Source of the DNA: Gigantopelta aegis
Taxonomy: Eukaryota; Mollusca; Gastropoda; Neomphalida; Peltospiridae
Reading direction: 5' to 3'
DNA length: 64,000 bases
NCBI RefSeq assembly: GCF_016097555.1
Contig: NC_054712.1
Span: 42,167,880 to 42,231,879 of the forward strand
The notes below the pieces were generated by a model. That model had not been told where the DNA came from. It did no database searches and worked only from the letters and a program-made list of their open reading frames with translations. How positions within the stretch are numbered: the first letter of the stretch is position 1; each line of letters starts with the position of its first letter. The position numbers and the translations under genes are program-made. Of this stretch, positions 36,513-47,354 are shown piece by piece.

Positions 36513-36719
36513 CAGTGAAACCTCTCAAAACCGGAACCTCTGTAAACAGGAATTTCCCCAAAACCGGAACCTTTGTAAACCAAAATTCTCCCAAAACCGA
36601 ACATTTTTCAAGGTCCTTTTTGAAAAATCAGTACAGAAATTAACCTTTAAACCGGATACCTCTTAAAACCAGATATTTTACTTAGCCCCGAGGGTGTCTG
36701 GTTTAGAGGGGTTTTACTG
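36513..36719. mobile_element. TA-target MITE, CAGTGAAACCTCTC family
   Basis: Begins CAGTGAAACCTCTCAAAACC, holds several AACCGGA repeats and ends GGTTTAGAGGGGTTTTACTG. Flanked by TA on both sides. Looks like a Tc1/mariner or pogo/Tigger-derived MITE; which superfamily is not settled. Confidence 0.85.
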
Positions 36720-38432
36720 TATATATATATTAAATTGTCTGTTATAATAAATTAATTTAGCAGTGGAGTCCTGCATCATTCAGTGGCCTGGAAAAATATC
36801 CCAAGTATGATTTACTCGCACTCATTTTCCCAATGAATCCCATCTGACATGGGACCCTGGCGATAAATCCCTCATGTAGTTGCCAACTGTGACAAATTAT
36901 TTGGGGTAATTTTATACCAATATGTCATGCGATAAGGTATATAAATGTTAATCAGCGTTTAACAGTACAACATATGTCATATCCAGGTTTCACATCCTGG
37001 CACACCTCTTGAAGAATATTCCATGAAAGAAAAAGGGCGGATGGTGAAAACTTGTGTACTCTGTCTTGGGAGATCTTAGCGTGTACTTTATGTCTTAGGA
37101 GATCTCAGTGTGTACTTTGTCTTGAGAGATCTCAACGATGTTGATACATGTGACAGGTTTACAATCTAGTCTGGAATCTGTCGCTGTAATGTTTTTTTCA
37201 CAGTCTGCACAAAATGTTGGAGAAATCTAATGGTAATTAAAGGCAGGAGAGTAATTTATCTTAAGTTTGAAAACTATGTGGTTTGGACTTTATACAATTT
37301 TTAATTCTCTTTTCTTTTTCTTTTTTCTAATTTCCTTTGCTTAAATCACTCCAAACCTATGGTAATGGTGTGGCTAGAGTGTTTAACCAATTCCACATGT
37401 ACTGCTCCCTCTGTGTTTCCATTGTGGATTATTTCCATTTTTAATTGATCTGGGACAAGTACATGGTATGTGCTGACATGTCTGCAGTAAAGTTCATGAA
37501 GACCTCTTGCTACTGATATGATATTGTCTCTGTGGTGGCAGGTTGTCTCCTCTGGCACATAGACCCGAACTGCTGTTACATTGTGTGGTATGATGATGTT
37601 AAATATGCACTGCTTCCCTTCCATATCCAAGCTAGAAAGTCTTGTTTACCATCGAATACAAAAACAAAAACAAAAATTCAGGGGGATGCAAATTGTGCTC
37701 TGAGCAAGTTTTTCACTCCTTATTTTTTATTCAGCTACATTTTCTGTAAAAAAAATTTATTCTAATATATCACAAAGGCACACTACCTCTACCAGGTTTC
37801 GGGTATATCATTCTGTATTAATTACATTTGTATTATTAGGTATAGTTGTTTAACACCAGACAATAAAAAATTATGTGGACCTAATTATTGGATTTAGTAT
37901 TCATATCTGCTATACAATGGTTGAATGATGGGATAGGCCCCATGGGATTTTGTGGATTGGTAAGATGGGAGTGGGGGAATCGTTTTTGTGGGCACCTCAT
38001 TACATAGCCAGTTCAGTTATTGGACTTGGGACATTTTTTTCTGCATTTTAGGAAGATATAATGCCACAGTACTTTTAATTTTAATGTAAGTGTGGGTGCA
38101 GTAAAAAAAAATCCTGATTTGGGGGTCATGGCGCCAGGTTGTTTTGTAACAAAATGCTTTCAATAAGACACTGTTTAAATTCAAAACCTGTCCCAGATAA
38201 AACCAGTGAAATCTTGACTGTAACACTGTTTGCCTAGCAAAGTCAGTTAATTTTAGAACTCTTTGTGTATAATGGAATGTAGGGAATGAGAGTGTTTTGT
38301 ATGAAAATGTGAGAAAAGTTACTTGATGCTGATTAATGATTTCTTTTGTTTTCTCAAGAATGTATGAATAAATTGGTTTGTGTACAAGGTATATTTGTAA
38401 TAAATGAATACATAAAAACATTGCTTTTGTTG

Positions 38433-38708
38433 TCGAGGTAACCCAGTGGTAAAGTGCTTGCTTGATGCGCAGTCAGTTTGGGATCAATCCACGTTGGTGG
38501 ATCCATTGGGCTATTTCTCGTTCCACCCAGTGCACCATGACTGGTACATCAATGGCTGTGGTATGTGTATATAAAAGATCCCTTTCTACTAATGGAAAAA
38601 TATAGCGGGTTTCCTTTCTAAGACTATATGTCAAAATTACCAAATGTTTGACATCCAATAGCTGATTGTGCTCCAGTAGTGTCTTTAAACAAAACAAACT
38701 TTAACTTT
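38433..38708 (+). repeat. SINE-A copy
   Basis: Head GGTAACCCAGTGGTAAAGTG, CTTGCTTGATGCGCAGTCAG, TTGGTGGATCCATTGGGC, TGTATATAAAAGATCCC, tail GTGTCTTTAAACAAAACAAA. Confidence 0.92.
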
Positions 38709-38944
38709 TATTTTCAATATCACTTGTTTATTTTTGTGATGGTGACAAACTCTTGCACATTGACAGCAAAACTGCTGAAGAAAATGTTGTCAGGGGGAAT
38801 TTGACACGGATGTTTGTGTGATGGCACTTAGTGTACCCTGATTAACACTGACAATTAACCCCTACTCTGGACAGACTGTCCAAATATCTGGGCCGAGTGC
38901 TGAAACATTGGCCATTTTCTTCAAGAGATTCACATCTATCTGAC

Positions 38945-39078
38945 TGGCTTGCTACTAAAGAAAAACATGTAGTGGGTTTTCTCTCTAAGACCATATGTTA
39001 AAATTACTGAATATTTGACATCCAATGGCTGATGATTATTAAATCAATATGCTCAAGTTGTGTTGTTAAAACAAGAAT
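38945..39078 (+). repeat. SINE-A 3' fragment
   Basis: GCTACTAAAGAAAAACATGT, TAGTGGGTTTTCTCTCTAAG, TTGACATCCAATGGCTGATG and GTGTTGTTAAAACAAG. Confidence 0.8.
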
Positions 39079-39287
39079 TTTAAACTTTTTGCTTTTGTAA
39101 AACATTTCAACACATTGTTTGGTGTGGAGAATGAGAGATAAGCAAGTCTTGCTGTGAGCTTCTTTTTCACAAACAGGATAACATATACCATAGTCTTTAA
39201 TATGGTAGTTCTGGAGTACCATAGTAAATGGAACCTGGAGCAACTTGGTGAATCCACTCTTGGGGATCACAAGAGAACACAAATCTT

Positions 39288-39695
39288 CAAACCCATTATA
39301 CAGTTGTCCAGCAAAAAATTAAAACTACAAAAAATCCCCATCATTAATAAGTACCCGACATCTAGAGCTTTTGGTTGCTTTTTCATAAGACTAGTGATTG
39401 ATTGTGCGTGTGTGGGGGTGGTGGGGTGTGTGCAGTTTCTTCAAAGAAAATAATTTTAAGGTGGGTTTTTGGTTTTTTTTTACTTCAAGAAGACATTAAA
39501 AAATCACTGTATCCTGATATTTTTTCTCTTTTATTTGTTTACCATGCTATTTTACACACACACACACACATTATTTTACACAGTATTTAATCATAGGATT
39601 AGGTATCGTATTGTGATTTGTGCAACCCTCAAACCCATCATACAGTTATCCAGCAAGAAATTAAACTACAAAAAATCCCCATCATTAATAAGTAC
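39288..39695. repeat. 67-bp direct repeat pair
   Basis: 39288-39354 and 39630-39695 share CAAACCCATYATACAGTT, CCAGCAAGAAATTAAA-like text and ACAAAAAATCCCCATCATTA, with about five differences. The spacer is 275 bases. Low similarity to other repeats in the window. Confidence 0.85.
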
Positions 39696-40121
39696 GGGTC
39701 CGTGTACTGTGATCGATTTGTGCAACCTCGTTTCAGAATCTGTCAGCTATGAAAACTACAGGCCTAATAACGTTCTTTTCATCCAGATCACTTGTAATGC
39801 TGGTTAAATTGATAGGCCTACGTGTGTCATTAAATTAAACAATTTATTCTCTTTTACATAATAATAGGCCTACTATGTAATATTGTGACTACACCAACTA
39901 AATCCTAAATTTACTCAATTAACAGACGCCGAGAAACTATTGTTTCTATCTCTCTGCCCAGCACATATTGCTCCAATCATAGGACAGTATTACTATGAAA
40001 TGTTTGAACAAAGACGTCTTCTACTTTCAGTTGCTTTGCTACTAGTATATAAATTATAATTAATTGTGCTAGGATATTGTAACCATTATAACATGTTTTG
40101 TTTTTCTTTTCTTGCTGTTGA

Positions 40122-40124
<3 letters not shown>

Positions 40125-40163
<39 letters not shown>
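40125..40163. repeat. (ATT)n microsatellite
   Basis: About 13 ATT repeats, 300 bases upstream of the JmjC gene start. Confidence 0.95.
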
Positions 40164-40166
<3 letters not shown>

Positions 40167-40365
40167 TGTCAGTATAATTCATATACGGAAATAAATGATT
40201 GACTGCGACATACTATGCACCTTTAACAAAATAATGTTTCCAGTCGGAATGTCATAATAGAGTTAAGTCCCTTTACTGTCAGTTGTCGATCAATGAGGAA
40301 GCGAAGTATGAAAACACGTTCTTGTCTGTGAAGATTAAGTTAATGCAGGCTCATCATCGGGCACG

Positions 40366-40373
40366 TATAAAAA
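40366..40373 (+). promoter_or_regulatory. Candidate TATA box of the JmjC gene
   Basis: TATAAAAA lies 93 bases before the ATG, in GC-richer sequence than its surroundings. A start site about 30 bases downstream (near 40397) would give a 70-base 5' UTR. Position and sequence fit; no functional evidence. Confidence 0.45.
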
Positions 40374-40466
40374 GACGTTTATCTGGCAGCCCCAGTCACA
40401 GAAGTGTCCTCTACGAGACCCATAACACAAGCTGTCAGGCCATAACTTTGTTTGAAGAGAGTCACA

Positions 40467-41119
40467 ATGTCCGAAGATGTCAAGCATCGGTTTGATGAAC
40501 TTTACAAAAAGGCGATCGCGCTCGGTCTGAGCAAAGAACAAATTTCTACCTTACACGCTTTAAAGGAAATCCGCTCTTCTAAGAATATAGTATGGCCAAT
40601 TATAATTTATGTGTTTCGTGTTGTAATCGTCCTGACTGTTTTACTAACACTTGTTTGGTGCCTTAACTGGCCGGTGAGGAATGAGAAAATGCTAGCAGTT
40701 TGGTTCAGCTTTCTGGGAGTTCCCGAAGATGAGATCTTTAAGGAAGAATGCATCCTGGAAAGTTCGGACACATTTGCAGACACATTCCGCCCGCCCATTG
40801 ACTGCGAGTTTTGTCGCGGCATCAGCAAAGTTCCACGGGTTTCGAACATTGTTCCAGAAGAATTCGAAGAGAAGTATGCTTATGGGGGACAGCCGGTTAT
40901 TATTGTTGATGGAATGAAAAACTGGACTGCTCTCAAATCATTTAGCTTCAAGTTTTTCAAAGATATTTACAAAGAGGACAGCCCTGCATTGGCGAACATT
41001 GAATCAAACTGTCAGTTCTTTCCGTACAAGACAACATTTAAGAATCTTGGTGAAGTGTTTAACATGAGTGACGACAGGGCTCATATGAAAGACGGGTCTG
41101 AACCGTGGTATATTGGATG
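40467..41119 (+). CDS. JmjC gene exon 1
   Basis: Starts MSEDVKHRFDELYKKAIALG; contains the membrane segment, PPIDCEFCRGISKVPRVSNI, GGQPVIIVDGMKNWTALKSF, CQFFPYKTTFKNLGEVFNMS and EPWYIG. An upstream in-frame TTG at 40452 is not used as the start. Donor GTGAGT splits a Trp codon. Confidence 0.95.
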
Positions 41120-44100
41120 GTGAGTCGATTCTTTTCTTATAAGTACCATAAATAAAAATAAAAAATAATAAAAAAGCAAATAAATAAATACAGTTATACA
41201 ATTTCAACAAGTTTACTCTTTATATTCACTATTCAGGGCTTTAGTTGTCACATATCATAAATACTTACTTCTGAAGCAGTAAACTAAATGTAAATTTTTG
41301 AGGAAAACTAAAGGTTAAAACCATTTCATATTTCTTAAGTTGCACCAAATTTTTTTTCATTAACATGCATCTTCACATTTACAGTGTTCGACAGATTTTG
41401 AGAAAGTCACTATAACTGTCACAAAACCTTTGGCTAGTAATACAGTTGATAATTTCCACTAATCCACACCAAACATTCACAAGTCAGGGATCGAGGGCTA
41501 ATAGATTTGTCAAATCAGGGCAGCATTTATGCAATTTTATTTGACATACAAGTCACCAGTTGTGAAGCACCAGCTGGGTGGAATGAGAAATAACCCAAAA
41601 TACTAGTAGTAGTAGTACTAGCTCTTGACTGAAGTTGTGTCGACAAAAAAGAAAGAAGCTGACATTAATAGATTTTATTTCAATCTAGATAGTACATGAG
41701 CATTGCTGAATGTTAATGCAGATTGTGAGGGCTGGGTTCTGTCAAGTGGATGAACCTATCTGATGTACACCTATAATGTTACAGTATTTAATTAAGTTTT
41801 TTATATACTAAATGTTTTGATTTGTTTTTTTTGTCTCATAGGAGTAACTGCGATTTCTCAGCAGGAAATATTCTCCGTCAGCACTACGACAGACCATACT
41901 TCCTCCCTCATGTCTCCGAATCCAGCAAGACCGACTGGATTTTCATCGGAAGTCCTGGATACGGAGCACACATGCATGTGAGTTACATATAAAGTTAAAG
42001 TTTGTTTTGTTTAATGACACCACTAGAGCACATTGATTTATTTTAATAATCATCAGCTATTGCCAATATTGGATGTCAAACATTTGGTAATTCTGACAGT
42101 CTTTGGAAGGAAATCCGCTACATTTTTCATCTAGTAACAATTAATGAACTTTTTTATGCATCATTCCACAGACAGGATAGCACATACCATGGCCTTTGGT
42201 ATACCAGTTGTGGTGCACTGGTTGGAATGAGAAATAGCCTAAAATTGATAGGCCCATCGGAGGGGATCATTAATCCTAGACCGATCGTACCTCAGTGGAA
42301 CGTTTTACCGTTGGGCTACATCCTGCCCAATGAGTTAAAACTAGGTAATCAAAGTAGTTCTATATTTCATATTTGCTTTAAAAAATTATCACATTAAATT
42401 TATAGTTAGTTGGGTTTATTTTCTTCTTGTGTTCTGAACTGTAGAGTTTCATCTGATCTATCTTTTCATATTTCGTTGGTTTTTATATTTTCTTTGGTTT
42501 TCTCTCTAATTATATTTCGTATTAATTTTACTAACAATAAATTAATCTCACTAATATAAGGAATTTAGGAACGTTACATAGTTAGGTATGTGTCGTTGTG
42601 GTTAGGCCATCGGTCTACAGGCTGGTAGGTACTGGGTTCGGATTCCAGTCGAGGCATAGGATTTTTAATCCAGATACTGACTCCAAACCCTGACTCCAAA
42701 ACTAAGGCTCAGTGGGTAGGTGTAAACCACTTGCACAGACCAGTGATCCATAACTGGTTCAGCAAAGGCCATGGTTTGTGCTATCCTGCCTGTGGGAAGC
42801 GCAAATAAAGATCCCATGCTGCCTGTCATAAAAGAGTAGCCTATGTGGTGACAGCAGGTTTCCTCTAAAAAACAGTGTAAGAATGGCCATATGTTTGACG
42901 TCCAATAGCCGATGATAAGATAAAAAATCAATGTGCTCTAGTGATGTCGTTAAATAAAACAAACTACTTTCAATTTATTAAGTGTGGTCTGAGACCTTAT
43001 TATAAGTTTGTAGTTAAGAAAGATTACTTGGGTTTTGTTGGAAATTACGGAGATTGCCGAGTGTTCTACCAATCAGGATTAACAAGTAATTATAATTGAC
43101 CAATGACAGATGCACAAGCTAAGGGTCGGGCCTGGTTCTGTGTGATCATGGGATTTAGAATAACTTTTGTGTTGGCTTCGAATTGTATATGTGAGAATTT
43201 GTATTCTCAGGTTTTTGTGTAATTTTGTTTTATTTCTGTGCTTGCTTCCAACAAAATGTAACTATCTGTACTACCGGGTAGACATTATCTGAGTCTTGAG
43301 TATTAGGATAAAAATATAAAAATATAAGTAGTATTAATTGGTAATTTTTAATGATGTGTCAGGGAGTTAAATAGTTGAAAGTAGGTAGAGCTAGGTATAG
43401 TCGCTTTCTGAATGAACTTATGGTATCGATTAAAAGGGAGTGTACAGTATTATAGGTGAGGAAATTGACTAGCATTGTCACATGTTGTCAGAATAGTTAT
43501 ACATGTATTTATGGGTTATTAAAAGAATTACGTAGTATTTATTTGACAGAATGATGTATATTTATGGTAATTATAAATTATATTTATGTTATTAAATGAT
43601 TTCATTTATATGTTACACATGTTACTGTAATTGGGAGATAAATAAAGGGATTGTTAAGGCTTATTCTTTTTTTCTTGGTTTGTTTAGTTCCATTGTGAGT
43701 CTTTATCAAATTAAGCCATAAATTATGGTGATAATGGAGTCTACGGCCGAAAGAAGTAGTTGAATTCGGGTCAACTCTAAGCATAATTTTTGTAGTGGAG
43801 TATGCTTGCCTGCAGAAATAACTTCTAACTTGGTTACATGTAGTCACAGCTAGGGTTATAGTTGAACCTGACATAGGGACTTTCAGTACACTTGATTTAG
43901 GCTGTACTGCTAAATTCACTACACTCTTATTTTATTTAAACTTTTAATTTTGTTTTTAACAACTGTAGAATGTTTTGTTCAAAGTACATTATATTAGCAT
44001 TCTCTGAATGTGTTTGCTTTTTTTTTTTTTGCTTTTTGTTTAATCCAAAGAAACTAAGCATTAAATTAATCTGCTATTTTTAAATGTTACTGTTAATGAT

Positions 44101-47100
44101 TATGCTACTTGCACTTGTATAACAGATTAAAATTGAGGAAGTTTATCTCTATAGACACTTTAAATATGCTAAGCGGATTCTTGAGCTAAATCTTAAGTTG
44201 TTTCTTCCTACATAAAGATTTGACTGGCTTGAACAAGTCAGCAAGTTTAACAGGATTTAACAAGTAATACGTACAGTGTAATACAAATACAGTGAAACCC
44301 TCTAAAACCGGATCCCTAGTAAACCAGAATTCCCTCTGAACCAGATGTTTGTCAAGATTTCTTTTTAAATATCAGTACAGAATAAAACCTGTCTCAGGGC
44401 TCGAACTTAACAATTTGTCTCCCACCACAATTTTTAAAAGAATTGCCATGGGTGAAATAGTCCACCGACGGCAATTTTTAATCTGCTGTTGGCAATTTTT
44501 TTTTTTTTAAAGTGACATTTGCAGAAAATAAATATGACTAAAAGTTTATTTTGCTGTATATGTAGACATATTTCAAATGTTAAATATTGGCAGATTATGT
44601 ACACCAGGTGTATATATTTTGCCATTGTTGAGGAGTTTTACCGACAGCACAAAAATGCTCTCTACCTATACAACAATTTATATCTGCCATCGTTAAGTTC
44701 GAGCCCTGCTCTCTTAAACTGGACTTTATTAGTCTTGGATCAGTTAGTGTTCGGGTTAGAGGTGGTTCACTCTTTGTCAATATGTACCTGTAAATTAGTA
44801 TTCAAATGTTGATACTTTAATAATAATTAATACATTGTCCTGCAGTGACTTATGGTAGTACTAAACCAAATAACTTCCAGCTGGGTCAAAGTTCGAGGTG
44901 CACCCAAGTTTTGATAGAGAAGTTAACACCACAAATCCTGTGATTGGTGATAAGTGTGAATGTGTTGGTTGTAAAAAAAACCCAGTTTCATCTGGGCAAA
45001 AAATGTATGCAATTTTATTTTATCTAGTACCACTGTGTCAAGTAGCCTTGTGCTTGAAACATGTATGGGGTACCGGTACCTGTAAAAAAAAAAGTACTCA
45101 AATTTTGTGCGGAACTACGGTAGTCATAGATGCTACCCGTTATCTCTGAAATGAGCAACTTGACCCCCAATTTTTTCTGATTCACTTTAAGTCCCACTCC
45201 CCCACCCCACCCCTGTATTTAGTGTTACATTCCACACAGCATTTTGTGTTATATTTCACACTGTAACTGTGTGTTGCTGTTTTGTTGTTGTTACATATGA
45301 CACTATTAATTAAATGTTTGTGTTATATTTCACACTATAACAGTTGTGTGTTACATTTTACACTAATAATTAACAGTTTTTTATTTTGTTTCACACTGTA
45401 ACTGTTTGTGTTGTATTTAGTGTTGTGTTACATTTTACACTGTAATAGTATTTCGTGTTATAGTTTACAAAATAACTGTTTTGTGTTATATTTCACACTA
45501 TAACAGTATTTTGTGTTATATTTCACACTATAACAGTATTTTGTGTTATATTTCACACTATAACAGTATTTTGTGTTATATTTCACACTATAACAGTATT
45601 TTGTATTATATTTCACACTATAACAGTATTTTGTGTTATATTTCATGCTATAGTGTTTTGTGTTATATTTCACACTATAACAGTGTTTTGTGTTGTATTT
45701 CACACTAACAATATTTTGTGTTATATTTCACACTATAACAGTATTTTGTGTTATATTTCACACTATAACAGTGTTTTGTGTTATGTTTCAGATAGACAAT
45801 GTTGGACTGTCATCGTGGCAGGCACAGGTAACCGGGACAAAAGTATGGACGCTGGAACCTCCCCCCGAGTGTTACTTCGAGTGTAGTAAACAAATCAAGG
45901 TCACAATAAAACCAGGAGAAATATGTAAGCGTTACACACTTCATACTGCAAGTGAAATATATAGTATATAGTACCCCTGTTACTAACTTCCTACTGGAAG
46001 TGAAATATATAGTGTATAGTACCCCTGTTACACATAGTACCCCCGTTGCACACTTCCTACTGGAAGTGAAATATATAGTGTATAGTACCCCCGTTGCACA
46101 CTTCCTACTGGAAGTGAAATATATAGTGTATAGTACCCCCGTTGCACACTTCCTACTGGAAGTGAAATATATAGTGTATAGTACCCCCGTTGCACACTTC
46201 CTACTGGAAGTGAAATATATAGTGTATAGTACCCCCGTTGCACACTTCCTACTGGAAGTGAAATATATAGTATATAGTACCCCTGTTACTAACTTCAAGG
46301 ACCAAAATCATTGATTCATTGTAAAAGAAGAAATAAAGTTTATTGTGTTTAACAGCGACAGAAATAAGCAGAATTTTTCGCTAGCACACCGCACAAGTAC
46401 GTCTAGAAATCTACTTGTCCACTAATATTTTCAATTGTTCAAATATATGTTTTGTTTTATTCAAGTACAAGGACCATATTTTTGACTGCTCAAAATGAAA
46501 CTGTATTGAAAATTTTCACTTGTCCACTGGACAACCATAGAGATACATTGTGCTTGTCTGAGCAGATTTTCACTTGTCTGGACAAATGGACAAGTGCTTA
46601 TTTTGAACGCTGACTTAATGACACCACTAGAGCACATTGATTGCTTATTCATCGGCTACTGGATGTCAAACAGTTGGTAATTTTGACATGTAGTCTTAGA
46701 CGAAACCTGCTACATTTTTCCATTAGTAGCAAGAGATCTTTTTATATGCACCATCCCACAGACAGGATACTACATACCACAACTATTGATATATATCAGA
46801 CGTGGTGCTCTGGTTAGAACAAGAACCGGCCTAATCGGACCACTGACGGGGACGACTGACCGAGAATCAGGCAAGCACTTTACCACTGGGCTACGTCCTG
46901 CTATTTTATATTGGAAGTTAAATATATAGTATAGTACCCTTATTACAAACTTCAGGGACCAAGATAAATGATTCATTATAAAGAAGAAATACAGTTGAAG
47001 TTTTTTCTTTTTCTTGTAACAACCCCACTTGAGCACATTGATATATTAATCATTGGCTACTGGATGTCAAACATCTGATAATTATGATATATAGAGGAAA

Positions 47101-47323
47101 CCTGATATTTCTTTTGACATTACCTGTCCTCAAACAAGTGCACTCCCCCACCCCCACCAAAGTAAAGACAGAGAAGAGAAAAAGAAGGAAGTTACAGTCA
47201 CGTGACCGGAACTAGAGGGAGGTGCATTGATGTTTAAAACCTTCCCAAAACCAACAAACTCCTCCCCCCACTCCCAAACCCCCCAAAAAACCCCAATAAC
47301 CCTGAATGGAAAGATCACAATGA

Positions 47324-47354
<31 letters not shown>

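Larger units (their letters stand above)
33453..40466. other. Intergenic region EIF2S2 to the JmjC gene
   Basis: 7.0 kb without a supported gene. Holds the EIF2S2 3' UTR, a SINE-B head fragment near 33948-33982 (GTAGGTACTGGGTTCAAATC), a 36-bp tandem duplication at 34440-34513, (GT)n at 35897-35910 and 35995-36013, MITEs at 36149 and 36513, two SINE-A, a 67-bp direct repeat pair, and (ATT)n at 40125-40163. Confidence 0.6.
41978..45791. other. JmjC gene intron 2
   Basis: 3.8 kb without coding signal: SINE-A (-), SINE-B (+), AT-rich DNA at 43000-44000, a nested MITE pair at 44290-44772 and the 30-bp minisatellite ending at the next exon. The stretch 43040-43920 has CCAAT-like boxes near its start but no matching ends, so no element is called. 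Confidence 0.65.

Noticed and set aside
40452-40466. Earlier in-frame TTG start for the JmjC protein
   Set aside because: Non-ATG start is not needed; the ATG at 40467 has acceptable context and gives a normal N-terminus.
43040-43920. Possible second solo LTR (TGTTGGAAATTACGG start, CCAAT-like boxes, AATAAA near 43641)
   Set aside because: No matching end, inverted termini or target duplication was found.
45458-46314. Long repeat-peptide open frames on both strands (CYISHYNSIL and YIVYSTPVAHFLLEVK types)
   Set aside because: Produced by minisatellites with units of 30 and 48 bp, both divisible by three. They lie in introns and have no start or splice support.
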